The position numbers and the translations under genes were made by a program. From positions 1 to 36,668 of the forward strand of contig PHCU01000023.1 of the NCBI GenBank assembly GCA_002842345.1: DNA of 36,668 nt, written 5' to 3'. Positions 7,356-15,331 of this stretch are shown here, piece after piece. This stretch comes from Betaproteobacteria bacterium HGW-Betaproteobacteria-12. Lineage in GTDB: Bacteria; Pseudomonadota; Gammaproteobacteria; Burkholderiales; Rhodocyclaceae. Position 1 is the first letter of the stretch. The number at the start of each line of letters is the position of its first letter. The notes beneath the pieces were generated by a model. It did not search any database. It saw only the letters and a program-made list of their open reading frames with translations, and had not been told where the DNA came from.

Positions 7356-8987
7356 ATGTTCCCCTACGATGGCCGGGCAATCGCTTCCATTCTGGGAACC
7401 AGCCTTGACGCCGTGTTCACCATCGATGAACAGGGGGTCATCGTCGATGTCAATGCGGCGGCAGAAAACATGTTCCAGTGGACCAGGAGCGAGTTTCTCG
7501 GGGCCAACATCTCGCTGATCGTTCCCTCGCCGCTCAAGGAACAACATGACGGCTTCCTCAAGGCCTTCAGCCCCGATCGCGGCGTCAAGCACGTGCTCGG
7601 CAGCGGCAGCCGGCTCGATGGCCAGCGCAAGGACGGCAGTCGCTTGCCGGTGGAGGTGGGAATCTCCGCCTTCGTGCAGCAGGGCAAACGCTACTTCACC
7701 GGCTTCGTCCGCGACATGAGCGAACGCCAGCGCGCCGAGGACCGGATGCGCTTCCTCGCCGCGCACGACAACGAGAGCGGACTGCTCAACTACCGGGGCC
7801 TGGCCGAATGCTGCCGCCGGCCGCTGGAGGGGCCGGCACGGGTCATCGTCTTCCGCCTGGAGGAATTCCGCCGCTTTTCCATCATCTACGGCGAGGCCTG
7901 GGGTACTTCGACGCTGCAGGAACTGGCCCGGCGCCTCGGGCAGTTCCTGGCGCCTGCGGAAATCGCCGCCCGCGTTCGTGAGGATACTTTCGCGATCGTG
8001 CTGCCGACCGATGTCGCCGGCCGCGTCGCCGCCCTCGCCCAAAACCTGCGGCAACCCTTCACCCAGGGCGCGATGCGCTTCCCGCTGACCGCCACCTTCG
8101 GCATTTCCCAGGACGGCGGCGAGTTCGAGCAACTGCTGCGCAGTGCGCAATGGGCTTGCGACCGGGCGAACCTCTCGGGCAAGGGCGGCATTCACGCATT
8201 CACCGACGATCTGCATCGTTCCTCCCGGCGCGAGCTGCAGATCGAAACCCGTCTGCGCGACGCCATTAGCCATGGCCGGATTGCCTTGATGCTGCAACCC
8301 AAGGTCCGCCTGGTCGACCGGCACCTGGTCGGCGCCGAAGCCTTGGTGCGCTGGTTCGATCCGGAGCTGGGCACGATTCCGCCGAGCGAATTCGTCCCCA
8401 TCGCCGAGCGGCTTGGGCTGGTCGGCGGCATCACCGACTGGGTGCTCGATCAGGCTCTGGCCGAGGTAGCCCGCTGCGTCGATCCGGCGATGACGATGGC
8501 CGTCAACTTTTCCGCCCTGGATTTCTACCAGCCGGACCTGCTGCAGCGCATCCGCCTGGCCCTGGCGCGGGCCGAGGTGGCGCCCGCCCGCCTGGTGGTC
8601 GAGCTCACCGAGTCGGTCGCCGCCCAGGACGTGCAGCTGGTCAAGGCGCGACTGCAGGAAATCAAGGCGCTCGGGGCCGGCATCTCGCTCGACGATTTCG
8701 GCACCGGTTACTCGTCGTTGAGTTACCTCCGCCAGTTCCCGATCGATTCCCTGAAGATCGACATCGCCTTCGTCCGGGATTTGCCGGACAGCCAGGATGC
8801 CCAGGCCATCGTCACGGCGATTGTCTCCATGGCCGGCGCGCTGGGCCTGGCGACGATTGCCGAAGGTATCGAGAATGAGCGCCAGGCTGAACTGCTGACG
8901 CGGCTGGGGGTCACTGTCGGCCAGGGCTATCTGCATGGCCGGCCGATGCCGCCGGCGGATTTCCATCGCTTGCTCAAAGCGCGATAG
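7356..8987 (+). CDS. PAS - degenerate GGDEF - EAL cyclic-di-GMP phosphodiesterase
   Basis: A 543-residue signalling protein without clear membrane segments. Residues about 8-125 are a PAS sensor (AVFTIDEQGVIVDVNAAAENMF ... FTGFVRDMSERQRAE). Residues about 130-285 keep the diguanylate-cyclase fold, but REDTF (208-212) stands where GGDEF should be, so no cyclase activity is expected. Residues about 295-540 are an EAL domain with its catalytic set: EAL 328-330, N384, E416 in ELTES, DDFGTGYSS 446-454, K467, AEGIE 502-506 and QGYLHGRPM. It should hydrolyse c-di-GMP, perhaps gated by PAS and GTP binding to the dead cyclase domain. AAGGAG, built from a tandem repeat, lies 6 bases before the ATG. Confidence 0.93.
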   Translation: MFPYDGRAIASILGTSLDAVFTIDEQGVIVDVNAAAENMFQWTRSEFLGANISLIVPSPLKEQHDGFLKAFSPDRGVKHVLGSGSRLDGQRKDGSRLPVEVGISAFVQQGKRYFTGFVRDMSERQRAEDRMRFLAAHDNESGLLNYRGLAECCRRPLEGPARVIVFRLEEFRRFSIIYGEAWGTSTLQELARRLGQFLAPAEIAARVREDTFAIVLPTDVAGRVAALAQNLRQPFTQGAMRFPLTATFGISQDGGEFEQLLRSAQWACDRANLSGKGGIHAFTDDLHRSSRRELQIETRLRDAISHGRIALMLQPKVRLVDRHLVGAEALVRWFDPELGTIPPSEFVPIAERLGLVGGITDWVLDQALAEVARCVDPAMTMAVNFSALDFYQPDLLQRIRLALARAEVAPARLVVELTESVAAQDVQLVKARLQEIKALGAGISLDDFGTGYSSLSYLRQFPIDSLKIDIAFVRDLPDSQDAQAIVTAIVSMAGALGLATIAEGIENERQAELLTRLGVTVGQGYLHGRPMPPADFHRLLKAR

Positions 8988-9080
8988 CGCGACGGCGGCG
9001 AACGGCCGTCAGCGAATTGACGCTGGCCCGCGCTAAAGCCACACTCCTCCCCTTCCTCGAGCCCGCGATTGCCTGGCCCC

Positions 9081-9854
9081 ATGTCCTCCGCCTGGTTTCT
9101 CAAGTCCCTGATCGGCACCCTGCTGCTGCCGCCGGCCAACGGCTTGCTGTTGCTCGGGCTCGCCGCCCTCTTCCACCGCCGGCGCGGTGCCTTCGTCGTC
9201 GCCCTCCTGGGCGGCAGCCTGCTGCTGGCGCAGAGCCTGCCGCCGGTCGCCGGCTGGCTGATGCGCAGCCTGGAACAGCAGGCCGGGCCGGTGCTAACCG
9301 AGGTGCACGGGGCCCAGGCGATCGTCGTGCTGGGCAGCGGCCTCAATCTCGCCGCCCCCGAATACGGCGGCGACACTGTGACCGAACGCAGCCTGATCCG
9401 CGCCCGCTACGGCGCCGTCGTCGCCCGCCGCTTCGCCCTGCCGGTGCTGGTTTCCGGCGGCCAGCCGCGTAATGCCAGCCGCTCCGAGGCGGCCGTCATC
9501 GGCGACCTGCTCGAAGGCGAATTCAAGGTGCCGGTGCGCTGGCGCGAAAGCGCTTCGCTCGACACTGCCGACAATGCGGCGATGTCGGCGGCCATCCTGC
9601 ACCGGCAAGGCATCCGCCGCATCGTGCTGGTCACCCAGGCCTTCCACATGCCGCGCGCCCGCCGCCTGTTCGAGGCGGCCGGCTTCGAAGTGGTGCCGGC
9701 GCCGACCGATCTGGCCAGCGCCAACGACCAGCCGCGCAGCCTGCTCTACTGGCTGCCGCAGGCCAGCGCGCTCCAGGACTCGTACTATGCCTTGCACGAA
9801 TGGCTGGGGCTGCTCTGGCTCGATCTGCAAAAATTGGCCCGGGCGGCAGCTTAG
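9081..9854 (+). CDS. DUF218 (YdcF/ElyC-like) inner-membrane protein
   Basis: A 257-residue protein with two N-terminal membrane segments (about 5-28 and 35-60) followed by a DUF218 domain: AIVVLGSG, LIRARYGAVVARRFALPVLVSGG, SRSEAAVIGDLL, ESASLDTADNAAMSAAIL and IVLVTQAFHMPRARRLFEAAGF. The domain faces the periplasm in ElyC, which affects lipid-carrier/peptidoglycan metabolism; the exact reaction is unsettled. ATG 9081 is preferred over TTG 9069 although neither has a strong ribosome site. It is convergent with the BON gene and ends in a strong hairpin. Confidence 0.88.
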   Translation: MSSAWFLKSLIGTLLLPPANGLLLLGLAALFHRRRGAFVVALLGGSLLLAQSLPPVAGWLMRSLEQQAGPVLTEVHGAQAIVVLGSGLNLAAPEYGGDTVTERSLIRARYGAVVARRFALPVLVSGGQPRNASRSEAAVIGDLLEGEFKVPVRWRESASLDTADNAAMSAAILHRQGIRRIVLVTQAFHMPRARRLFEAAGFEVVPAPTDLASANDQPRSLLYWLPQASALQDSYYALHEWLGLLWLDLQKLARAAA

Positions 9855-9870
9855 CCGGCCGCCCGGGCCA
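9835..9870. terminator. Strong hairpin across the stop codon between convergent genes
   Basis: GGCCCGGGCGGC (9836-9847) pairs exactly with GCCGCCCGGGCC (9858-9869), and one more T-A pair extends it to 13 bp with a 10-base loop. The DUF218 stop codon lies in the loop. There is no T run, so it may act as a bidirectional transcription or RNA-stability barrier rather than a classic intrinsic terminator. Confidence 0.55.
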
Positions 9871-9884
9871 GTTGCGCGACGCCG

Positions 9885-10202
9885 TCACTGCGCCGCAGGT
9901 TTCAGCCGCAGGTCGTTGCGCACCGACTTGACGCCGGGCACCTTGGCGGCAATCTGCGCCGCCCGCTCGATCTCGGACTGGCTATCGGCAAAGCCCGACA
10001 GCTGGACATTGCCCTTGAAGGTATCGACCTTGACCTCGACCGCATCGACCACCTTGTCCTGAACGAAGGCGCTCTTGACCTTGGTGGTGATCACCGAGTC
10101 GTCGATGTATTCGCCGGTACTCTCCTTGCTCGGCGAGCCGCCGCAGGCAGCGAGCAGCGCGCTCAGGCAGAGCACGGCCAAACCGTAGCTGGTCTTGCGC
10201 AT
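9885..10202 (-). CDS. BON-domain lipoprotein (OsmY-like)
   Basis: A 105-residue protein. Start MRKTSYG at 10202 is chosen because AAAGGAG lies just upstream; longer frames have no such site. A lipoprotein signal ends in LLAAC (Cys about 20). Residues about 33-100 form one BON domain (DDSVITTKVKSAFVQDKV, VKVDTFKGNVQLSGFADSQ, AAKVPGVKSVRNDL). BON proteins bind envelope surfaces and are often induced by osmotic or envelope stress. It follows the EF-hand gene by 39 bases on the same strand, so the two may be co-transcribed. Confidence 0.9.
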   Translation of the reverse strand: MRKTSYGLAVLCLSALLAACGGSPSKESTGEYIDDSVITTKVKSAFVQDKVVDAVEVKVDTFKGNVQLSGFADSQSEIERAAQIAAKVPGVKSVRNDLRLKPAAQ

Positions 10203-10241
10203 GATCTCTCCTTTACCGTGAATTGCGCCGGGTGCCGGCAC

Positions 10242-10559
10242 TTACTGTTTCTCCGGCAGGCCCTTCTTGAACTCGGCAAGGGCCACCTTGCCGTCGCGGT
10301 TGGCATCGAGTTCGGCGAAGCGGGCGGTGACTTCGGCCGAGCGCTTGGCCTCGTCCTTGGTGACGGAACCGTCCTTGTTGCTATCCAGCTCCCTGAACAG
10401 CGGGGGCATTTCGTCCTTGGCGGCGCCGCTTGGCGGTGTCGCCGGGGCGCTCTTGGTGGCCGGTGCGTCGGCCGGCGCGGCCGGCGCATCAGCGGCGCTG
10501 GCAGCCAGCGGCAGGGTGGCGAGAAGCACTAGGGTGGCAAGTGTCGGATAGCGTTTCAT
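10242..10559 (-). CDS. Secreted EF-hand calcium-binding protein
   Basis: A 105-residue protein with a Sec signal (about 1-22, ending ASA), an Ala/Pro-rich linker and two complete 12-residue EF-hand loops: DSNKDGSVTKDE (59-70) and DANRDGKVALAE (85-96). Both have the expected acidic positions and central glycine, so calcium binding is likely in the periplasm or outside. The start at 10559 is fixed by AAGGAG upstream. It lies upstream of the BON lipoprotein gene on the same strand. Its partner is unknown. Confidence 0.88.
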   Translation of the reverse strand: MKRYPTLATLVLLATLPLAASAADAPAAPADAPATKSAPATPPSGAAKDEMPPLFRELDSNKDGSVTKDEAKRSAEVTARFAELDANRDGKVALAEFKKGLPEKQ

Positions 10560-10730
10560 GATTGTTCTCCTTGCAGAATGGAAACGGTGAAACACCGCGG
10601 CAATGAGGCCGCCGGGTGCACTTCCATCCTATGAACGCCGACCGGCGCCTGCTGTCAGACCTGACTGAAACGCCTGTAGGACTAGCCCTGCACGCCGGGC
10701 CTCGGCCTGGCCGGGGAAGGAGGCAGGATC

Positions 10731-12143
10731 ATGCAAACAGTTCCCCCATCGACTTCGCCCAGCCGCCACGAACGCTTCGCCCGCCAGTGGCACCATCTGC
10801 TGCTCGCCCTTGGCGGCCTGTGCGTGCTGCTCCTGCTCGGCTCGAGCCAATGGCAGGCGAGCGCCAGCCTGCGAGCGCTGGACGAGCTGCGCCAGCAGGC
10901 GGTGCGGGTCGAGCATCTGGACAGCCTGCTGATCCAGTTGATGGATGCCGAGAATGCCGTGCGCGGCTATCTGCTGAGCGGCAACCGGGCGCACCTCGAA
11001 CCCTACGAACAGAGCCTGGCGACAGTCGATGGCGTCGTCGAGAAGATTCAGCAGGCGCTGAAGAGCCCGGAGAACGACGACGCCCTGGCCGACCTGGCGG
11101 GCATGGTGGCCATCAAGTTGCGCAGCCTCCAGCAGGCCGTCGAACTGGGACGCGCCGGCGAAGCCGAGCTGAACCAGGGCAAGCGCTACACCGACCGCAT
11201 CCGCGGTCGCGTGCTCGGGCTGAAGACGCGGCTGGCGGCGGTCGGCGACGACTCGTTCGAACACTCGACGGACCACGTCGCCCGCACCCGCTGGGTGGTC
11301 GCCACGCTGGCCTTCGGCGCGCTGGCGCTGCTGGTCTTCCTGTTCTTCGTCCTCAAGCGCCAGTTCACCCTGCGCGAGCAGCTGGCCAACCTGCTGCAGA
11401 GCGAAAACCAGCAACTCGATGCGCTGGTCCGCGAGCGCACCGACGAGCTGAGCGACCTCGCCAGCTACCTGACCAATGCCCGCGAAGCCGAGAAGGCGCG
11501 GCTGGCGCGGGAACTGCACGACGAACTGGGCGCCCTGCTGACCGCGGCCAAGATGGAAACCGGCTGGATCGCCCGCAAGCTCGACGCCAGCGAGCTCGCC
11601 CCCTGCCGGGAGCGGCTGGCCCGGCTCGAACAACTGCTCGACAGCGGCATCGCCCTGAAGCGCCGGATCATCGACGACCTGCGCCCGCCACTGCTGGAAA
11701 TGCTCGGCCTGGTCAGCACCCTGCGCGCCCTCGGCGAAGACTTCGTCAAGGGCAACGGGGAAGCCCTCAGCCTGGACCTGCCGGCCGAGGACATCGAACT
11801 CGCACCGGAACCGGCGCTGGCCATTTTCCGCATCGCCCAGGAAGCACTGACCAACATCCGCCGCCATGCCGGCGCCCGGCAGATCCGGCTCGCCCTGCGC
11901 GCGGACGCGGCCTGGCTGCACCTGGAAATCGCCGACGACGGCAAGGGCTTCCGTAGCGGCTGGGTGCGCGGGCAGCACCACGGCCTGGCCGGCATGAAGC
12001 ACCGCGTCCAGATGTACGCCGGGGAATTCACCCTGGACAGCACGCCCGGCGCCGGCACCCGCGTCGCCGCCCGCTTCCCGCGGACGGCCGTGGCGCCACG
12101 ACGCGGCCCGGCCGTTCAGGACGGCAGCGCCTGCCTGACATAG
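10731..12143 (+). CDS. CHASE3-type membrane sensor histidine kinase (NarX/UhpB class)
   Basis: A 470-residue kinase. TM1 spans about 22-38 and TM2 about 188-208. The periplasmic region between them resembles CHASE3 (LMDAENAVRGYLLSGNRAHLEPYE). A coiled stretch leads to a HisKA_3 domain with phospho-acceptor His263 (ARELHDELGALLTAAK). The ATPase domain has N375 (EALTNIRRHA), DDGKGF at 402-407 and GLAGM at 418-422. GGAGG precedes the ATG. This kinase class pairs with LuxR-type response regulators, and one lies just downstream on the other strand. The last 28 bases overlap the end of the receiver-only gene, an unusual convergent layout. Confidence 0.93.
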   Translation: MQTVPPSTSPSRHERFARQWHHLLLALGGLCVLLLLGSSQWQASASLRALDELRQQAVRVEHLDSLLIQLMDAENAVRGYLLSGNRAHLEPYEQSLATVDGVVEKIQQALKSPENDDALADLAGMVAIKLRSLQQAVELGRAGEAELNQGKRYTDRIRGRVLGLKTRLAAVGDDSFEHSTDHVARTRWVVATLAFGALALLVFLFFVLKRQFTLREQLANLLQSENQQLDALVRERTDELSDLASYLTNAREAEKARLARELHDELGALLTAAKMETGWIARKLDASELAPCRERLARLEQLLDSGIALKRRIIDDLRPPLLEMLGLVSTLRALGEDFVKGNGEALSLDLPAEDIELAPEPALAIFRIAQEALTNIRRHAGARQIRLALRADAAWLHLEIADDGKGFRSGWVRGQHHGLAGMKHRVQMYAGEFTLDSTPGAGTRVAARFPRTAVAPRRGPAVQDGSACLT

Positions 12144-12514
12144 GCCAGCAGCTCGGCGAGCTGGGTCGCCTTGTCGAAGAAGCGTTCGGCGCCGAGGGCC
12201 TGGCAGTGCTCGCGCAACAGCGCATGGTTGTGATGGGAAAAGACCACGGCCCGCGGCCGGCCGAAGCGCTCCGGCTCGCGGGCCAGGGCGCGCAGCACGC
12301 CAAGGCCGCTGCCGCTGCGCAATTGCAGGTCGACGATGGCCAGATCCGGCTGCTGGCGCAGCAGCAGTTCGATCGCCGCCGCCTCGTCGGCCGCCCCGCC
12401 CACCACCTCGAGCCCGACCATCTCGCCGAGCACGGCGCCCATGGTCTGGCGCACCAGCAGGGAATCCTCGATCAGGACGACCTTCAGCGGCGGAGGCGGA
12501 GCGGGATAAGCCAT
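12116..12514 (-). CDS. Single-domain response regulator (receiver only)
   Basis: A 132-residue CheY-like receiver with VVLIEDSLLVRQTM at the start, phospho-acceptor Asp62 in LAIVDLQLRSGSG, AVVFSH near the switch Ser/Thr, and Lys115 (FFDKAT). There is no output domain, so it may relay phosphate or act by protein contact. The start at 12514 lies 11 bases after the LuxR-type regulator's stop, and a G-rich ribosome site overlaps that junction, indicating co-transcription. Its 3' end overlaps the kinase gene on the opposite strand by 28 bases. Confidence 0.9.
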   Translation of the reverse strand: MAYPAPPPPLKVVLIEDSLLVRQTMGAVLGEMVGLEVVGGAADEAAAIELLLRQQPDLAIVDLQLRSGSGLGVLRALAREPERFGRPRAVVFSHHNHALLREHCQALGAERFFDKATQLAELLAYVRQALPS

Positions 12515-12525
12515 GACGCCCCCAT

Positions 12526-13158
12526 TCAGCCGCTCAGCAGGCCATTGCGCAGGGCGTAGGTGGCCAGCTCGGCATTGCTGGCGACGCCGAGTTTTTCCAG
12601 CAGCCGGGTGCGATAGGTGCTGACCGTCTTGACGCTGAGATGCAGGATTTCGCCGATGTCGGAGACCGACTGGCCCTGGGCGAGGCGGAGAAAGACCTGC
12701 AATTCCCGCTCGGACAGCTGCTGATGCGGCGGCACGCCGCCGGCCAGCACCTCGTCGGCCAGCAGTTCGGCCATGCGCGCCGACAGATAGCGGCGGCCCT
12801 GGGCCACCGTGCGCACGCCCTGCAGCAATTCGTCGCGGCTGCATTCCTTGCACAGGTAGCCATCGGCGCCGTTGCGGATCATCGCCAGCGCATAGCGCTC
12901 CTCGGGGTAGCCGGTCAGGACCAGCACGCGCAGGCCGGCATGGCGCTGGCGCAGGGTGCGCAGCAGGTCGATGCCGCTCAGGCCGGGCAGGGCCAGGTCG
13001 AGCAGCAGCACGTCGCAGCCGCTCGCCTGCAGGCTGGCCAGGGCCGCCTCGCCGGAGCCGGCCTCGAAGGCGATGGCGATGCCGATTTCGTCGGCGAGCA
13101 TTTCGCGCAGACCGGCACGCACGATTTCGTGGTCATCCACGATGGCGACGCGGAGCAT
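12526..13158 (-). CDS. LuxR/NarL-family response regulator
   Basis: A 210-residue regulator. The receiver domain (about 1-120) has VAIVDDHE, Asp54 (VLLLDLALPG), LTGYPE and Lys104. The C-terminal LuxR helix-turn-helix (about 146-205) reads LSERELQVFLRLAQGQSVSDIGE, then LSVKTVSTYRTRLLEKLGV. MLRV at 13158 is chosen because GGAGGG lies 5-6 bases before it. It is the likely partner of the convergent CHASE3 kinase at 10731-12143. The target genes are unknown, but the divergent mlaC 187 bases away is a candidate. Confidence 0.93.
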   Translation of the reverse strand: MLRVAIVDDHEIVRAGLREMLADEIGIAIAFEAGSGEAALASLQASGCDVLLLDLALPGLSGIDLLRTLRQRHAGLRVLVLTGYPEERYALAMIRNGADGYLCKECSRDELLQGVRTVAQGRRYLSARMAELLADEVLAGGVPPHQQLSERELQVFLRLAQGQSVSDIGEILHLSVKTVSTYRTRLLEKLGVASNAELATYALRNGLLSG

Positions 13159-13344
13159 GGCGCCCTCCATTTGTCCATGGTGTTCCTCTGTGACCCGCGG
13201 CCGGCCGCCGGAGTTCTGCCGTGACGCCGCTATCGGACAGCTCCTACACGGCAATCGGCCGCCTCCGACAGTTGGCGTCGCTGGCGGCCCCTAGGATGAA
13301 ATCAAGCCACCGGCGGTGCCGGCGACGTGAACTAGGAGGACACC

Positions 13345-13971
13345 ATGCTGAACAAACATCTGATCTGGCTGTTACCCGTCTTTTTCCTGCTACCGGGCGT
13401 CGTCCGCAGCGAAAGCGGCAGCGCCGACGAACTGGTCAAGAATGTCACCAGCGAAGTCCTGACCATCCTGCGCGAAGACAAGGACATCCAGTCGGGCAAT
13501 CGGCAACGGGCGATCACCCTGATCGAGACCAAGGTCGCCCCGCATTTCGACTTCCCGCGAATGACCAGCCTGGCCGTCGGCCGCGGCTGGCAGCAGGCCG
13601 ATGCGGCCCAGCGCCAGGCGCTGACCGGCGAGTTTCGCACCTTGCTCGTGCGCACCTACGCCAACGCCCTGACCGCCTACCGGAACCAGACGGTGAGCGT
13701 CACCCCGGCGCCGCGCCCGGCCGCCGGCAACGAGGTCGTCGTGCGCAGCCAGATCAAGCAGCCGGGCGGCCAGCCGATCTCGCTCGACTACAGCCTGGCC
13801 AAGGCTGATGGCGGCTGGAAGGTGTTCGACGTAGCCATCGCCGACATCAGCCTGGTCACCAATTACCGCAGCAGCTTCGCCAGCGAAGTGAACAGCGGCG
13901 GTATCGCCGGACTGCTGAAAGCCCTGCAGGAAAAGAATCGCCGTCTGGCAACGGCAAAGTCGCCCAGCTGA
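13345..13971 (+). CDS. mlaC: MlaC-family periplasmic phospholipid carrier (Ttg2D)
   Basis: A 208-residue protein with a signal peptide (about 1-22) and the MlaC/toluene-tolerance fold (PF05494): KVAPHFDFPRMTSLAVGRGW, RQALTGEFRTLLVRTYANAL, VVVRSQIKQPGGQPISLDYSL and GWKVFDVAIADISLVTNYRSSF. MlaC shuttles phospholipids between the outer membrane MlaA complex and the inner membrane MlaFEDB transporter. No other mla gene adjoins, so it is an orphan copy and may serve a different envelope role. TAGGAGG precedes the ATG. It is divergent from the response-regulator pair, which might control it. Confidence 0.9.
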   Translation: MLNKHLIWLLPVFFLLPGVVRSESGSADELVKNVTSEVLTILREDKDIQSGNRQRAITLIETKVAPHFDFPRMTSLAVGRGWQQADAAQRQALTGEFRTLLVRTYANALTAYRNQTVSVTPAPRPAAGNEVVVRSQIKQPGGQPISLDYSLAKADGGWKVFDVAIADISLVTNYRSSFASEVNSGGIAGLLKALQEKNRRLATAKSPS

Positions 13972-14043
13972 GGCGACAACGGTGGAGCCGGCGCGCCAGC
14001 GCGTTGCCGGTTCCGAGTGAGCAATCACCAAGGAGTATCCATC

Positions 14044-14325
14044 ATGCGCAACCAATCCATCCTCGCAACCCTGCTGGCCCTGCCGTTGTTGCTGCTGGCC
14101 TGCGACCGGGCCGACCAGTCGCCGACCACGGCCGCGCCCGCGGCGGATAAGCAGGTCATGACACCGAGTTCGCAGGACCAGATGCTGGATCGTGCTCCGC
14201 CGGCCGCCGGTATGCCGGCCAGCCCGGATGCCGCGACATCGGCCATGCCGCCCGCCGCCGCACCGGCGGACAGCGCCGCCCCGGCGACCGCCCCGGCCGC
14301 CGATGAGCCGAAAAAGGCTTACTGA
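14044..14325 (+). CDS. Small Ala/Pro-rich lipoprotein
   Basis: A 93-residue protein starting MRNQSILAT at 14044 with AAGGAG upstream. A lipobox LLLLAC puts the acylated Cys near residue 20. The rest is low-complexity Ala/Pro/Asp sequence (AAPADSAAPATAPAADEP) and is probably disordered in the periplasm. No family is recognised. It follows mlaC by 72 bases on the same strand and ends before a strong terminator, so it may share the mlaC transcript. Confidence 0.8.
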   Translation: MRNQSILATLLALPLLLLACDRADQSPTTAAPAADKQVMTPSSQDQMLDRAPPAAGMPASPDAATSAMPPAAAPADSAAPATAPAADEPKKAY

Positions 14326-14361
14326 TCGCCGGACAGCGTCAGCCCCCTCCCGCAACCCAAC

Positions 14362-14394
14362 GCCCCCGCCGGCCCTGCGCCGGCGGGGGCTTTT
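14362..14394 (+). terminator. Rho-independent terminator after the small lipoprotein gene
   Basis: GCCCCCGCCGG (14362-14372) pairs perfectly with CCGGCGGGGGC (14380-14390) around a 7-base loop, followed by TTTT. The T run lies only on the plus strand, so it ends the mlaC/lipoprotein transcript rather than the convergent cysM transcript. Confidence 0.92.
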
Positions 14395-14419
14395 CTGCGG
14401 TGCCGCCCGCTGCGCCGCC

Positions 14420-15331
14420 TCAGCCCCACAGCCCGGTCGACACGTAGCGCTCGCCGGTATCGCTGAGTACCGTGACCAGCAGGCCGCGAGCGCCCGCGCC
14501 GGCGAGACGCAGGGCGACGTCGACGAAGGCGCCGGACGACAGGCCGACGTAGAGGCCGAGCCCGGCCAGGCGCCGGCACATGGCCACTGCCTGTTCGAGC
14601 GTCACCGGATAGCGGCGGTCGATCAGCCGCTGGTCGAGCAGCGGCGGCACGATGTCGCCGGGGTGGCCGAGCGGCTTCAGGCCTTCGATGCCGGGAAAGG
14701 TTTCCGGGATGGCGGCGGCGATCAGCAGTTGCGGATTGGCCTCCCGCAGCCGCCGGCCGAGGCCGGTCAGCGTGCCGCCGGTGCCGACGCCGGCGACCAG
14801 CGCATCGGGCGGACCAAGACCGCGCTCGGCCAGCTGGGCGAGAATCTCGCCGCCGGTGCCGTCGTAATGCGCCCGCCAGTTCTCTTCATTGGCGTACTGA
14901 TCGCACAGCCAGTAGCGCTCGGGCTGTTCCCCGGCCAGCCGGTGGGCGGTGCGCAGCGCGTGGTCGTAGCCTTCGAGCGGATCGGTGATGACCAGCTCGG
15001 CGCCGTGGGCGCGGATGCGCGCCAGGCGCTCGGCGCTGGCGTTGCCCGGCACCACCAGGGTGACCGGAATGCCGAGGGCGGCGCCGAACAGGGCGTAGGA
15101 GATGCCGGCATTGCCCGAGGACGAGTCGAGGACGCGCCGCCCGCCGGCCAACTGACCGGCGGCGCGGGCGGCGAGCAGCATGCGGGCGACCGGGCGGTCC
15201 TTGATCGAGCCGCCGGGGTTGCCGCTTTCCAGCTTGGCGAACAGCCGCGCCCCGGAGGCCCCGAGATCGGCGAGGGGAATTTCGACCAGCGGCGTGTTGC
15301 CGACCGCGGCCAGCAACGCCGCGGCGCTCAC
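14420..15331 (-). CDS. cysM: CysM-type PLP-dependent cysteine synthase
   Basis: A 303-residue fold-type II PLP enzyme. K44 in SGNPGGSIKDRP is the Schiff-base lysine, SSGNAG (71-76) the substrate loop, GVGTGGTLTG the phosphate-binding loop, and LSDTGERYVSTGLW the C-terminus. The GTG start at 15331 overlaps the preceding stop as GTGA, implying translational coupling. Neighbouring carrier, E1-like and JAMM genes match the Mycobacterium CysO-CysM-Mec pathway, in which CysM joins O-phosphoserine to a protein thiocarboxylate. I therefore infer carrier-dependent cysteine synthesis rather than plain sulfide use. A cystathionine synthase-like role is less likely. Confidence 0.9.
   Translation of the reverse strand: MSAAALLAAVGNTPLVEIPLADLGASGARLFAKLESGNPGGSIKDRPVARMLLAARAAGQLAGGRRVLDSSSGNAGISYALFGAALGIPVTLVVPGNASAERLARIRAHGAELVITDPLEGYDHALRTAHRLAGEQPERYWLCDQYANEENWRAHYDGTGGEILAQLAERGLGPPDALVAGVGTGGTLTGLGRRLREANPQLLIAAAIPETFPGIEGLKPLGHPGDIVPPLLDQRLIDRRYPVTLEQAVAMCRRLAGLGLYVGLSSGAFVDVALRLAGAGARGLLVTVLSDTGERYVSTGLWG

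Noticed and set aside
7209..8966. 585-codon minus-strand open frame
   Set aside because: It is the shadow of the PAS/EAL gene, whose catalytic motifs are all intact on the plus strand.
10242..10595. Longer starts for the EF-hand and BON genes
   Set aside because: The extra residues precede clean signal peptides and the AAGGAG sites fit the shorter starts.
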